Positions 1 through 11,849 of a stretch of 64,000 bases of DNA are shown here, piece after piece (positions within the stretch are counted from its first letter, which is position 1; every line of letters begins with the position of its first letter). The translations under genes and the position numbers were made by a program. The notes beneath the pieces are model-generated. The model searched no databases. It was not told where the DNA came from and was given only the letters and a program-made list of their open reading frames with translations. This stretch comes from Pelobates cultripes (lineage: Eukaryota; Chordata; Amphibia; Anura; Pelobatidae), in assembly GCA_933207985.1 (NCBI GenBank), contig OW240914.1, positions 206,798,475 to 206,862,474 of the forward strand, given 5' to 3'.

Positions 1-513
1 TCTTGACAATCTTATGACATATACAGTATTCAAAATGGAATGCGAACATTTTGCCAATTAAATATTCAGCTAGCTCCAAGAATGATTAGAATTTAACATC
101 TTGTGGAGCTCTGTGCAGTGATAAGATAAAAATATCATTTGATTTTCTCTTTTATTTTACCAGAGTTTTCTATTAATTTAATTTACTCCCATGGTGTGCT
201 ACTCATCGGTGAAGACATAACTGACTTATCTGCTAATTTCACAAGGAAATTATATAAGACGCCAACCTCGTGCTTAATTCAATGTGTTTCACATACTTTA
301 CATGATTTTATAATAGGACAAAACTGGATTTGAACATTACAGCATAGAGCAAAGAGAATGTCAACAATGTCAATTACAATTACAATGTCAGTCAGCATAA
401 TTTGTGTCAAATATTGCTTATTGCCAACAAAACAAATCTACATATTTTCCTTCCACAATTTGTAGAAAGTCAATTTGTGTTAACAATGCTATAATGTTTT
501 TTACACTATGCAC

Positions 514-519
<6 letters not shown>

Positions 520-550
<31 letters not shown>
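520..550. repeat. (AT)n microsatellite
   Basis: An uninterrupted AT dinucleotide run of about 31 bases. It makes mirrored poly-(IY) ORFs on both strands, which are not genes. Confidence 0.95.
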
Positions 551-556
<6 letters not shown>

Positions 557-1214
557 TCACAGACATATTTGCATGTTGATGGATAAATTCTGCAAGCCAG
601 TTCACATACCACAAATACCATAACCTAGACTGACTGTTTAGTGAATAACTCCCAAACAGATCTTATTTATGTAACAATAACAGTGCTGGGGTGAACAATA
701 GGGTAAATATTAAAGCATGAGGTATTAAGAGTGCTGCTGTGACAACAAAAAAAAAAGTTATCTCTCACAATCTAACTTGCTAAACATCCAGATAACATTC
801 CTGAAAGAGTGATTATCTCCTTTACAGGATGGTTACTGGAAGCACTTGCTCAACAAACAAACAGAGTGGTATAATTTAAAGAGAAAGAACAGGTTTGCAT
901 TGTAAATACACTGCAGCAAACAGGACTTAGTGCTGCAAAGATCTATCAGAAAGGAAATGTGATTACAAGGAAGTCCTTTAAAGACAGCAGTGTGTGTATA
1001 TTGCACCATAACCATTCCTTTGTTAAATTAAGGCATCTATAGTTCCAGGAGGTAGAATATGGACCTCCACTTTCGATCCAATCTAGCTTTCAGAATCTAT
1101 TATGTAGCAATCACAGAACAATTCGTATGATTCACTAAAACAGATTTGCAGCAACATAAAAGTTATACATTTTGAAAGGATTGCCCTACATGGTCAGTTT
1201 TTGCTAGAGTTAGG

Positions 1215-1454
1215 TTGTTAAGTCAGCTGTTCACTCTCCCACCGGCTCTCAGGAAAGGTAATAGAGGCAGGGGAATGGCTCCTGGTGAACTCCAGGTAAG
1301 AATTCAAAACATTGAAAAACAACTTCAGGCACCATTACCACTACAGCGAGCTTGGAGTGTTAATTTAAACAATGTGTTGAGAGCACAGCCACAGTATTCA
1401 AATATTTTGGAATATGAAAGCTCTCCAGATTACACCTTCTATTATTTGGACTAG
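1215..1454 (+). other. unrecognised open frame inside ccnd2 intron 4
   Basis: The frame is open from just after a TGA at 1173-1175 to the stop after 1451, about 92 codons. The first ATG is at 1275. The composition is not AT-driven: it has an Arg/Gly-rich patch (RKGNRGRGM), a Gln/Leu segment (IEKQLQAPLPLQRAW) and a Tyr-rich acidic end. It lies antisense to ccnd2. I do not recognise the family. It could be an exon of an antisense gene, a retrocopy fragment or chance. No clear splice sites or poly-A tract decide between these. Confidence 0.25.
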
Positions 1455-1994
1455 TTGATGGAAACAGCTGTCTGAATGTGTGACATTGTAAGATGATGAA
1501 ACTATTCCTATCAACAATGGATTTTAAACAAATCAGCCAACTCATCCCATGTCAAAATGTCACTTGACCATTTTGACTAGGTTGTGATTACTTTACAGAG
1601 TATGTGTACCAATATGACAATTATGAAAATGTTTTTAAACCCAGCAGCATTCTCTAGAATCTTCAATTACTTCACTGGCACGTGAAAACCAGTATCACTA
1701 TCCCTTTAATTAATTATAATTTCTCAGGAAATTTTGCCCATGGACACAATTTGTCAATGTGCTGTGCAGTCGTCTGGCATTCAAGGGGTTAACCCCACCC
1801 CCACTAAGGATAGCAACACAGTCCAGTGACACAGCTGCAAATACAATATGTGGGGGATGTATTTAGGGTGAATTCCAATGTTTTTATAGACATGCTTATG
1901 TGTTAACAATATCTTTGGAAAAATACTAGGTAACACTGAAATTAAATAGCAATTTTGAAATTTACCATGGGAAAGAAATGAATAGTATACTCAC

Positions 1995-2143
1995 CACATC
2001 TGTGTTAGTGATCTTGGCCAAATGTTCTGTGAGATTATCACCAGACAGCGAGCTTTCTCCATCGTCCAACTGCAAGCCACAGATTGCTGCTCCTACACTT
2101 CCCGTAGCAATCATTGATGGTGGATACATGGCAAAGTTAAAGT
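1995..2143 (-). CDS. ccnd2: cyclin D2, coding exon 4
   Basis: This 149-nt exon has the same length as exon 4 of vertebrate CCND2. It follows a TTGCAG acceptor (AG at 2144-2145) and ends at a GTGAGT donor (1994 downward). It opens in phase 1, completing the Asp codon split from exon 3, and reads [19 protein letters not shown]...LAKITNTDV. This is the second cyclin fold of cyclin D2, which packs against the N-terminal cyclin box and contributes to CDK4/6 holoenzyme stability. The frame is clean. The next exon should begin with the DCLKACQEQ segment and encode the Thr-Pro degradation tail, but it is not in the window. Confidence 0.95.
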
Positions 2144-2840
2144 CTGCAAGAACAGGAAGGAGGTTAGAAAATAAAAAAGTAAAACGTCAAGACATGTCAT
2201 TTTTTCTACAGTGCTCTAGCTGATGTTGGATCACAGCAAGCTCTGTGAGACAACTGTGAAAACAGCCACAAAGCCACCACAGTTCTGCATGTTATTAATT
2301 TAATTCACAAGGCATTACAACATTTGAGAGGTGACAATTTTCTGAAAGCAATCGTGGTATTTACCAGAATGCTAACACACCAACCATGAAAGATATTATC
2401 TGATGCCACTGTATAGCTGTTAGTAAACTGATATTGTATGTTTCTTCCATATGTATTTATTAGACTTGTCTTGCTGTTACAACGGAAATAAGGTAAATTG
2501 ACTCCTAATACGGCAGCGGCATGCTCATTCTCCTACAAATAAAATGTGCAGCATCCCACAATATTTAGTTTCCAGTAGTGTACTGGATGCATTGTAGAAT
2601 TTGGGGATGTGGTGAATGTGCTTCTAGATTCAGCATCTACTGCATTATTGATAGAGGATGAGACAATCTTTATTTGCTATGATAGATGCTTCTACATAGT
2701 GTATAATACAGATTATACATATATCTATTTGGAAGTAAATCTGATGCCAATGTGAGTGAGAGCATGTGTTATATTTTTTTTATTTAGCTAAATGGAGCAC
2801 TCCATAGGGTAAAAAAGCCAACCTTTATATATATATATAT

Positions 2841-2980
2841 AGTTAATGCAATGTTAAACACAAATACACACCCAGAATTCCTTGCAGTAGTGAGAGCACT
2901 GTTAAAGTAAGATTGCTGTGGTAAAAGCAAGTCTTATGGCTTGCCTGGTGTGTGTATTTGTGTTTAACATTGCATTAACT
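2841..2980. repeat. inverted-repeat element (33-bp arms)
   Basis: The left arm 2841-2873 and the right arm 2947-2980 are reverse complements over about 33 bases and flank a core of about 73 bp. The left arm abuts a short (AT)n run. The core contains the phrase AAGCAAGTCTTATGGCTTG, which recurs with changes at 10520-10540 and 11698-11720, so this is one copy of a dispersed family. The structure is that of a non-autonomous foldback or MITE-like element. Confidence 0.7.
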
Positions 2981-4679
2981 ACCACTTATTTCAGGTGGAA
3001 GGGGTTTTCATCCACACTTTTTCATATATACATAACTTGGGAGGTATGAAAAAAGTAGACTATGTTAGCTGCAGTACTAGTCTATTGTAAGCTCTGTACT
3101 TTCCCATCTGTCCAATCCATTGTCCAAATAGAAGCTTCTCACTTAGAATCCTTGTGGACAAATCTAGCATGCATGTGACTGGACAGTTATACAAAATAGT
3201 ACAGCTCATCCAGTAGTATATGAACGACCCTCCCCCACTCGCTTTGAACTATAGTGGTAGTTTGTACAAATGCTGATTTATTTATTTTTATAAAATAAGC
3301 CTGTTCTTCAGCAAGCTGAAGAGCTTTCAGTCTCTGGGAGTGTTTATTTAAGTAAAATAAAATTCATTATTGCATTGGAATAGTATAAACTTATATTTTT
3401 CAGTTAAGCTCCATTAGAACACATAGCTCTTGTTGTACATAAAACAGATATTTATTTTTGGAGAAATCAATTTAAACTATTTACTACAAAGCATTTGTCT
3501 GCAAAGTGGGTATGACACAGAAAAACTGTAGCAGTTTACATATGTCCCATTTTCCATATGTAATTTATGCACTCACTGGAATTCTCATCTTTAAAAGCCG
3601 AATAAAGAGTCATAGAACCCCTGCCAGCAGACTCTGCTGTAGGTCTCACCCCACGTGTGGTCACATGAGAGCACTGCAATGCCCAATAACCTTGTTAGCT
3701 CACTTAATGTCATTCGTAATGCAAATTAGACAGCTTGCAAATGGCCAGAGGCCCAGAGTGACTAGAGATCATGATCCAAAAAAGTCTTGCATTACTTCTT
3801 GCACTCCTGTATCTTAGCCACCATAACAAGCTCCATAAACTTGGCTATCAAACACCGCACATGCCTAGTCTTTTGTTGGGCAACAGACTGCAATTTGTAT
3901 CACTAGATCCTATTTTTAGCACATTAATTAACTACTGGAACTGATTGAAGCAAGTGTGCCTGAGTGGGGAGCGTTGACCCATTGTACAGAGTCATCACCT
4001 CAATTCCAGCTATAGAAAATAATGTCAGTGACCTCTGTTCTGATATGAATTCAACCTGACGTGCCCACAAAGGGACAGGAGGCGTGCACCAATTCAGTGC
4101 ATGTGATATTTTTTTTTTCCACAACGGCCAAGGCCCTATTTATTAGGAAAGTGGAAGGAGGGAGGAGGAGGAGGAGGAAGCCACACTGTGAAAGGCCACC
4201 TAGGAGTCTGAATAGACAGAGAAGAACAAGAGGGCTCGAAAAGATGGAGATTACCATATATCCATATTCAATAAGAGCAATAGCTGCTTAACATAAAGAA
4301 GTGTAAAGGTTATGTACTCGCCTATGGAAAAAACTACTCTGGTCAGCCAATCTCTTTACAAGGATTAAAGAATGCAATCGCTTTGGACTTTCCCCAAAAT
4401 ATTCTGAACATTTCACTGTGAGGTAAACTCGTTTACATTGGTATAGGTGCAGGCTTGTCCAGCGCTGCAGAAAGGTTTAACCTGGTGGCTGTGATCAGTT
4501 GAAAGAATCAGCTAGGCGCACATTGAGAAAAATGTGACACTAGACTACATTAAGTCATATAAGCGTGGCATTGACTGAGTAAATGTACTGCACTGGACTT
4601 TGTACGACATGATACAGCTCATCTTATTTCTCTCATTGGGTGTACAGTGAACATTAGCTGATGCCCGAACCTATCATCG

Positions 4680-5040
4680 GCTACCAGGCTAAACCGTACT
4701 CAAACTGCAGTGCAGAGAGAATGGAAGCAGGAGTATCCACTTTGGGGTTCAACTGTTGCAAAATAGTTTAACACCTGATGGTGAGAGAGGCCCTGGACAC
4801 TCCTGCTCCCATAATAACTCCAGTGCAGGGCTAGCTTATTGGCTGAGGGCATTAACTGATCTGTCTCAGCCAATGAGCTAAGCACGGAACTGCTGGGCGT
4901 AGCTCAGGCAGAGAGTCTCTAGCTCGATGACAGCAGAGAAGAGCAGCCATCTGAAACTTACAATGAGCGGATGCATGGCACCCTAGCCACTACAGCTCAT
5001 AACCACTATGGTGGTTATGGTGCTTGGAGTGTTCCTTTAA
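4680..5040. mobile_element. TTAA-type MITE fragment, right end
   Basis: The right end reads GCTTGGAGTGTTCCTTTAA, the inverted form of the AAAGGAACACT ends seen in neighbouring MITEs, and it stops at TTAA (5037-5040). A subterminal hairpin (AACCACTATGGTGGTT) precedes the end. The left end is not clear. The next family member starts only 25 bp further on. Confidence 0.55.
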
Positions 5041-5064
5041 GTTGTTATGGGCTGGGAGGTTTCC

Positions 5065-5627
5065 TTAAAGGAACACTATAGGGTCAGGAACACAAACATG
5101 TATTCCTGACCCTATAGTGTTAAAACCACCAATTATCCCCCAGGCCCCCTCTTGCCTCCCTAAATATAGTAAAGTCTTACTTGTATTCAAGCCTGAAGCT
5201 GCTGGCGTTGTCCCTGTTTCCTTTTGAACTGCCCACTGTCTGCTGACATCATCATAAGTGGTAGCCTGATCCAATCACAATGCTTCCCCATAGGAGACTA
5301 ACAAAGAGGGAGATCAGGGGCAGAGCAAACACAATTCAAACACAGCCCTGGCCAATCAGCATCTCCTCATAGAGATGAATTGAATCAATTAATCTCTATG
5401 AGGAAAGTTCAGTGTTTGGATGCATTTTAGGCAGCCATGACCCAGGAAGGATCTCTAACAACTATCTAAGGAGTGTCCAGTGAAGTTATCACTAGGCTGT
5501 AATGTAAACACTGCATTTTCTCTGAAACAAGTAGTGTTTACAGCAAAAAGCCTGAAGGTAATGACTCTACCCACCAGAACAAATTCAATTAGCTGTAGTT
5601 GTTCTGGTGACTATAGTGTCCCTTTAA
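5065..5627. mobile_element. complete TTAA-flanked MITE, 563 bp
   Basis: It is bounded by TTAA at 5065-5068 and 5624-5627. The termini are inverted: AAAGGAACACTATAG on the left and CTATAGTGTCCCTTT on the right. Just inside the left end is a near-perfect hairpin at 5073-5122 with a stem of about 19 bp. There is no coding capacity. TTAA target duplication and short terminal inverted repeats fit the piggyBac or Kolobok superfamilies. I cannot tell which without the transposase source. Confidence 0.75.
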
Positions 5628-7339
5628 TCAGAGGTTTTTTTTTGCATGCTACTGTATAAAAATATCTTTTATTTGCATTTAAGAAAAAAAAAAAAATCGA
5701 TAACTAACAAGGCATAACCAACTATAACAGGTTATACGGAGTACATTAGATTAATTCAGTCAATGTCCTTCTGATGTATAAATTAGATTAGGCCAATACA
5801 CACCCTTCACAATTCAATAAATTAAACATTACTCAGACTGGTACTACTGTCACCATAGACCTGTATGGAAATACAGAACCTATTTTTTAATACATTACTA
5901 CTGCAAGATATCACTGAACATGAGTAATTGCAGTTTCTGATTTTAGTCAGCAAACTGACTCATTTAAAGAGCAACTAAACATTATAAATAGATTCTGCTT
6001 CTTTCATAAGTGCAAATATTTTTTAAGCCCAGGGAAGTTTCAGAAAACTGTTTTTAAGTTACAGTCAACAAATCTATCACAGGTTACCTTTGCTTCAGCA
6101 CTGAAAATACATGTGATAGGGCATCACTTCTTTACATTGAGCTACCTGATGTATAGATATAACATACATTATATTTTTTTTATACTGGTTAAGATTTTAA
6201 ATAATAAATATAGCCATTGGCATTCAAATACCATGACTAAAGAGGATGCACATGTCTCGGTGCTTCCAGTTATGAAGGTTGCATTCTATGCTGATATGAT
6301 GAATCCAAAGAATCAAAAATTTAAGCATATGTTCTTAGTGTATGCAAAAATACTTAGACAAACAAACCTATCCTACAGTTCCTTGAATAAAAAAACAAAC
6401 AAAAAAAAAATTTAAGAAATACATTTACAAGGCATGAATATAAACTTAAGAGCAAGAATGCTTCTCGCAATGCAATGGCAACAACCCACAAGAGAACTTC
6501 TAATTGCTGTGGAGCATGAAACGGCATTGGAATGTTCTAGAACACTAGAATGTCCAAAGTGCTCTGCCTTGGTCTTCTATCTGCTGTGGCACCAGAACTG
6601 CTTTAATTCTCTGTAAACTGAATTACAAGAAACAAGCATCACAGTTGGTTAAGAAAATGTCAACAACTCTCTTCTAGATATTTGAACTCGATCAGGGCTG
6701 TACATTGATATCTTTAAGAAAACCCACGGTCCTTTTTGGACACAATCCTTAATTCATGAAGTACTAGCAATCACTGAGTGACATGGTTTAAACACAGTGG
6801 TCTCACATGATCACATGATAAACACCAAATCTCAGAGGAGCATATTCCACTCAATATACCGGTATGTAGACATACTTTTGCAGTAAAACCCAATTTTTAC
6901 CCTGCCAAAGATGACATTTAAAAGAAGTCAACAGCAAGGTAACCATACTGACACAAATTACAAACTATATGGAGAAGAAAATATGGAAGCAGCTCTGAAA
7001 AGAGTTAATATTAACAGTACACAAACACCATTCAGTAAAACTCCATCAGGATCCAAATTCCATCGACCAACGCAATTAATTCCAAATTGCAGTTTTACAG
7101 GCCCTAGCAATTTCTAACTAAACTAGTACTTGATTAATATTAGCCATTAGATGATGTTGTCAGGTAGATTTCCCTCAACCCCCAAAACAAGAATTTATAT
7201 ATATATTTGCTTTTTTAAAAAGAGAACCAAATCTTAACTTCCTCAATTCTCTTTAAACCCATTGGAGAACTGCTCCACCTAGTGAAACTTTCATTCAGTT
7301 ATAGTAAAAGCAAGATTTCTTATACATTTGGGTTTTTAT

Positions 7340-7740
7340 TAGCGGCTATTTCACTTGAACCCCGGCTTGACAAATCCCAGACGCCAGCTCGCCATGGTGA
7401 CTAGGAATTTTGTCGTAGAGCTTAGGTGTTTGTAAGCCTGTTCAGCACTGGCCACCTTAGGGCCCCCAGAGGCGGTCGGCTGTGAGAAACTGTAATATTC
7501 AAGTCTTCTTTCTGTGCTCACTTGGGCGCCCTTCTGTGATGCTGGGAGCCAGAATATGAGGTCACTACGGACCCAGCATCACTAAACGGCTGCAAGGGAG
7601 CAGAGCAAGAGCTTGAAGATTACAGGATCATAGCAGCACCACTGGAACCAAGGGAAAGGATCCACTCCAGCTCCCCCAAGGGAAGGGAGGCTGGGTGGAC
7701 GTAAATTAAAATAAAATAATTCTTTGTGAGTGTGTGTCTC
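7340..7740. repeat. probable dispersed repeat, GC-richer island
   Basis: The island is clearly richer in G+C than its surroundings and contains a segment (GACAAATCCCAGACGCCAG followed by CGCCATGG) that I associate with a common anuran dispersed repeat. I see no terminal repeats or coding region. The assignment rests on recall of the motif, not on a second copy in this window. Confidence 0.3.
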
Positions 7741-7914
7741 TGTGAGTATTGGTACTTTAATTCTAAAAATACAAGACATGTCCATGGCCTCAAAAAGCCA
7801 AGTGGAAAAAACTGACACTGCATAAAACATTTGGTGTGTCACATCAGAATATATTCATTATCTGCATAAGGTATATGCCCAATATGTTTGCTTCTAGTCT
7901 TCTTTGTGTAAATG

Positions 7915-8251
7915 TAAAGGAACAATATAGGGTCATGAATACAAACATGTTTTCTTAAACTAACTATTTAGGCGACAGGCTACCATCTGATCAGATGGGA
8001 AAAGTAGATGCTGCGGCTGGGCTAACCTCCATGGCTAAGTTCAAACATTTTGATGTTCTCAGCCAATCCAATGCTTTCCCAAAGGAAAGCATTGGGATGC
8101 TAATGCACAGGCACGGCAAAAAGTAAAACTGAAAAAAAGTTGTTTTTTGAAAAGGCAATGTTTACATTTAAAAAGCATGCAGAGATAGGCTATATACACC
8201 AGAAACACTACATTAAGCTATAGTGGTCTGGTGACTATAGTGTCCCTTTAA
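7915..8251. mobile_element. TTAA-type MITE, 337 bp, degenerate left end
   Basis: It starts with AAAGGAACAATATAGGGTC and ends with CTATAGTGTCCCTTTAA, the same ends as the 5065-5627 copy. The left TTAA is mutated (GTAA) while the right TTAA is kept at 8248-8251. The internal sequence includes the shared phrase CCAATGCTTTCC. It is non-coding. Confidence 0.65.
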
Positions 8252-8389
8252 GATCTGTTATTTTTGTCATTGAAACTAAAGCTTTTTAAGTTTAGAGGGA
8301 AAAAAGGGCTCCTAACTTTTTTTAGCTGACTCTTAGATTCAAAACAAATTTGTCAAAACTTAAGGGTTAAATCAATAGTTTGTCAACAC

Positions 8390-8883
8390 TTAAAGGACCA
8401 CTCTAGGCACCCAGACCACTTCAGCTTAATGAAGTGGTCTGGGTGCCAGGTCCCCCTAGGATTAACCCTTTTTTTTTTTAATAAACATAGCAGTTTCAGA
8501 GAAACTGCTTGTTTATAATAGGGTTAATCCAGCCTCCAAAGCCTCTAGTGGCTGTCTCATTGACAGCCGCTAGAGGCGTTTGTGTGCTTCTCACTGTGAA
8601 AATCACAGTGAGAAGACGCAAGCGTCCATAGGAAAGCATTACGAATGCTTTCCTATGAGACCGGCTGAATGCGCGCGCAGCTCCTGCCGCGCATGCGCAT
8701 TCAGCCGAAGAGGAGGATCGGAGGCGGAGAGCTCCCCGCCTGGTGCTGGAGAAAAGGTAAGTTTAACCCCTTTCCTCTCCCCAGATCCTGGTGGGAGGGG
8801 GACCCTGAGGGTGGGGGCACCCTCATGGCACTATAGTGCCAGAAAAACGAGTATGTTTTCCTGGCACTATAGTGGTCCTTTAA
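8390..8883. mobile_element. TTAA-flanked MITE, second subfamily, 494 bp
   Basis: TTAA lies at 8390-8393 and 8880-8883, with inverted termini AAAGGACCACT and AGTGGTCCTTT. Each end carries a long hairpin: 8404-8455 (stem GGCACCCAGACCACTTCA with its complement) and about 8825-8870 (GGCACTATAGTGCCAGGAAAA type). The interior is CpG-rich, with a second palindrome of the CATAGGAAAGCATT type. The termini and layout match the 5065 copy, so both belong to one superfamily. Confidence 0.75.
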
Positions 8884-9418
8884 AGGGTTCAATCAATAGT
8901 ATTACACTGAAGCATCAGTGGGTGCCCACTGGTTGGAACTTTACATACATGTTGGACTTAGTAATTCCTTTTTTATGCATTTTCAAATGTTGATAGTTTT
9001 GACTAGCATTGGTATTCCTATTATTTTTTTTCAGAACAGTCACTAATCTTTTGACTCTGTCCTATGTATCACATCACCTTGCTTGCAGGTAGCTCAGATA
9101 GCCTAGTCTATCACCGGCTGCCCCAAAAAGGTTCCTCGAACTGTGGGCAGTGCTGTCGGAAGCCAAGGGGCCGACTGCTGGAAAATGGTGTATCCCCTAA
9201 AGGCGATGGCGCACTGACACTCCAGACCCATAACATCCTTAAAGAGCTGAAGCTGTTATGGAATGGGAAAGTTCCTTTCATTGTTTATTGGTATATTAAT
9301 TTGCATATAATTTCTTGACAGGTCAAAGAAAAGCTGACTATAGGTGCCGTGATGCATGGTAGGGATCTGGCAGAGTATAATAGGAGTTTAGTTTCACAAA
9401 AACTACAGGCCAGTCTGG

Positions 9419-9792
9419 GTGTGTACAGTTCCCCCTCGTCGCGTTTCATTCACTACAGCAAAGGATTCTGGGTGGGCATATGCAAATTAGAGATTACGAA
9501 GAATGAAAAGAATACTTTGTGGTAGTAACATTGTATTAACCATCCGCAGACTTAAGATGGAAGGGGTTTTCAATAGGGATCGAGAGATATTAATATTTTA
9601 GAGCTGATACAGTTAATTTGGGAACTTTCAGGCTGATAGCTGATAGCTTACCGATATTTACAGTATTTTTTTTTGCAAATCTTTTTTTTATTAAGTGGTA
9701 AATGCACAAAATATACATGCCAGTCAGATTTTTTTTCATGTTTTCAAGAATATTTATATGTGTGTGTAGTGGATGCAGTGAGAGTATTTGTC
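9419..9792. repeat. long direct repeat, copy 1
   Basis: The sequence from the GTTCCCCCTCGTC motif through CATATGCAAATTAGAGATTA to GTGGATGCAGTGAGAGTAT recurs at 10382-10797. Copy 1 lacks about 60 bp found in copy 2 (the TTTGTGATTTCTGTGG to GGCTTGACTGG segment). The 589 bp between the copies carries an open frame rich in Lys (to 9951) that I do not recognise. This may be a segmental duplication or remnants of a larger repeat. Confidence 0.75.
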
Positions 9793-10381
9793 AAAAGAAA
9801 AACAAAAATAGAGCCAAAAAAAACACTAAAGAAACGGGGGATAACCCTAAATAGAAAATATCAGAAAGAAGGGGATAGTGTACCTACACAGTCTGAAATT
9901 GAAGTAAAAAAAAATCATGACTTGCTTAAAAACTCAGAGTTATCAGACTAATCACTACCAGACATAGTACCGGATTAATAAAATAAAAAAATAAAAAAAT
10001 TTTATTCAAAAAAACTTTAAACAAAAATAATGTGTGGTGAATGTGTCTGTGTACAAACGATTACCAAATTTGTGTAGAAATGATTAACAAATTATGGGTA
10101 CTAGAAATCTATACCCTGTTAAAAATATCTAATGGTATAAAAAATTACAATGTAAGCTAGAATATAGTCTGTAATTGCGTGCAACAACTGCACACAAAGA
10201 ATAAAAAAAATAAAAAAATAAAATCACAATGTAAACTAGGGTATAGTCACTGCAACAACCGCTTCCAAAAATAAATAAACTGTCAAGACTATCTAGACTA
10301 CGACAGTTGATGCCGGACAAAACAGGACTGATTAGGACGTCACAGGTAGATTGGAGTGTGGAGTCCTAACAGTATCAATAA

Positions 10382-10797
10382 TCAAGTTCCCCCTCGTCAC
10401 GTTTCATACACCACAGCAAAGGATTCTGGGTGGGCATATGCAAATTAGAGATTACGAAGAATGAAAAGAATACTTTGCGGTAGTAACATCACTGCAAATT
10501 TGTGATTTCTGTGGGAAAAGCAAGTCTTATGGCTTGACTGGTGTGCAGATTTTTGTTTAAGACTTAAGGTGGAAGGGGTTTTCAATAGGGATCGAGAGAT
10601 ATTAATTTTTTAGAGCTGATACCGTTAATCTGGGAACTTTCAGGCTGATAGCTGACCAATATTTACCGTATTTCTTTTTTTGCAAATCTTTTTTTTATTA
10701 AGTGGTAAATGCATAAAATATACATGCCAGTCAGATTTTTTTTCATGTTTTCAAGAATATTTACATGTGTGTGTAGTGGATGCAGTGAGAGTATTTG
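10382..10797. repeat. long direct repeat, copy 2
   Basis: Second copy of the 9419-9792 sequence, in the same orientation, with the extra segment retained (about 10490-10560). That segment is shared with the third partial copy at 11640-11742. It ends by running into a GTGTAGTGGATGCAG minisatellite. Confidence 0.75.
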
Positions 10798-11445
10798 ATT
10801 AGTAAATGCAGTGTGTATGTGTTCGTGTAGTGGATACAATGTGTTTGTTTGTGTAGTGGATGCAGTGTGTGTGTTTGTGTAGTGGATGCAGTATGGGTAG
10901 TGGATTCACTGTGTATGTTTGTGTAGTGGGTGCAGTGTGTTTGTGTGTAAATATGTGCAGTAGGAACACCCCCCCTTTACCTGTCTCTTAGTGCCCCCCC
11001 TATGTTCCAGCCCCTTCTCTTTTAGTGGTCCCGTCCCTACCCCGGTGTTCCTTTTCCCTTCCCTCTCCTGTACCTTAGTGTCCTCCATCAACCCTAGTGT
11101 TCTTCACCCCCCCCTTCCCGCCCCCATAGTGTTCTTTTCCCCTGTCCCATAGTGTTCCTTACCACCCCCTTACATAGTGTTCCTTTCCACCCCCACTTCC
11201 GCATTGTCTTCCTTACCACCCCCATAGTGTTTTACCACCACGGTGCCATAGTGCCCCCCCCGTCCCTTAGTGCCCCTCTCTCTCTACCCTCCTTGGTCCC
11301 CGGCACTTCCTTTCAGCCAAGCTACACAGAGTGCCTGGCAGGAGGGAGCGCTGTGTGCCCACCTTCTGCCGGTCACTCCAATCTTTCACCCCCCCGGGCC
11401 GGTGGGCCCTAAGGCGGCTGCTTGTGCTGCCTTATGGACGCCTCA
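10798..11445. repeat. GT-minisatellite plus C/T-rich composite repeat
   Basis: Left part: tandem variants of a GTGTTTGTGTAGTGGATGCA unit (10798-10955). Middle: a C-rich tract with repeated CATAGTGTTCC units (to about 11280). Right end: a GC-rich segment with GGGCCGGTGGGCCCTAAGG near 11395-11415. The same order of parts is seen at 40391-41247 and 43556-45091. It is non-coding, and the ORFs here are artefacts of the repeats. Confidence 0.65.
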
Positions 11446-11639
11446 ATAAAAAAAACTGTAACCAACCTCATGCTGATGATTTGCATTAACAATGAAACAG
11501 CTTTCCATGAGTGGTTCACTTGGTTTGCATCTTTTCCTAAGTTGTGTTTCAAAGCTGTTGCATACAGCAAACACAGACTCAAAGGAATCCATGTTTAAAA
11601 TGGAAAAATGTGATTCTTTGTTAAACTAATTTGCATATA

Positions 11640-11745
11640 CCCACCCAGAATCCTTTGCGGTAGTAAAATCACTGCAAATGTGTGATTTCTGTGTGAAAAG
11701 CAAGTCATATGGCTTGACTGGTGTGCAGATTTTAATTTAACGTTG

Positions 11746-11781
<36 letters not shown>
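11640..11781. repeat. third partial copy of the inverted-repeat family, with (TA)n
   Basis: The stretch 11640-11742 repeats the ACTGCAAATNTGTGATTTCTGTG ... GGCTTGACTGGTGTGCAG segment of 10490-10560. It ends in an (AT)n run at about 11751-11781. The 2841 copy also abuts an (AT)n run. Confidence 0.7.
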
Positions 11782-11784
<3 letters not shown>

Positions 11785-11849
11785 CCCAAATAAGTTCAAT
11801 ATGTCCAGTTATATAATCTGATGATAAGGAAAATAGTTTGCATAAGGGA

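Larger units (their letters stand above)
1..1994 (-). other. ccnd2: ccnd2 intron 4, 5' part (runs off the left edge)
   Basis: This stretch follows the GTGAGT donor of exon 4 in the minus-strand sense. I looked on the minus strand for the expected last exon of cyclin D2 (the DCLKACQEQIE segment and the acidic tail) and did not find it, so it should lie beyond base 1. The interval holds an (AT)n microsatellite and one unrecognised plus-strand ORF, described separately. Otherwise I see only AT-rich intronic sequence. Confidence 0.7.

Noticed and set aside
1..1994. Last exon of ccnd2
   Set aside because: I searched the minus strand for the conserved DCLKACQEQ segment and the acidic Thr-Pro tail and found neither.
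4061..4291. Arg-rich ORF (GGRRRRRKPH) in intron 3
   Set aside because: It comes from a GGA/GGAGGA purine run. There is no support as a gene.
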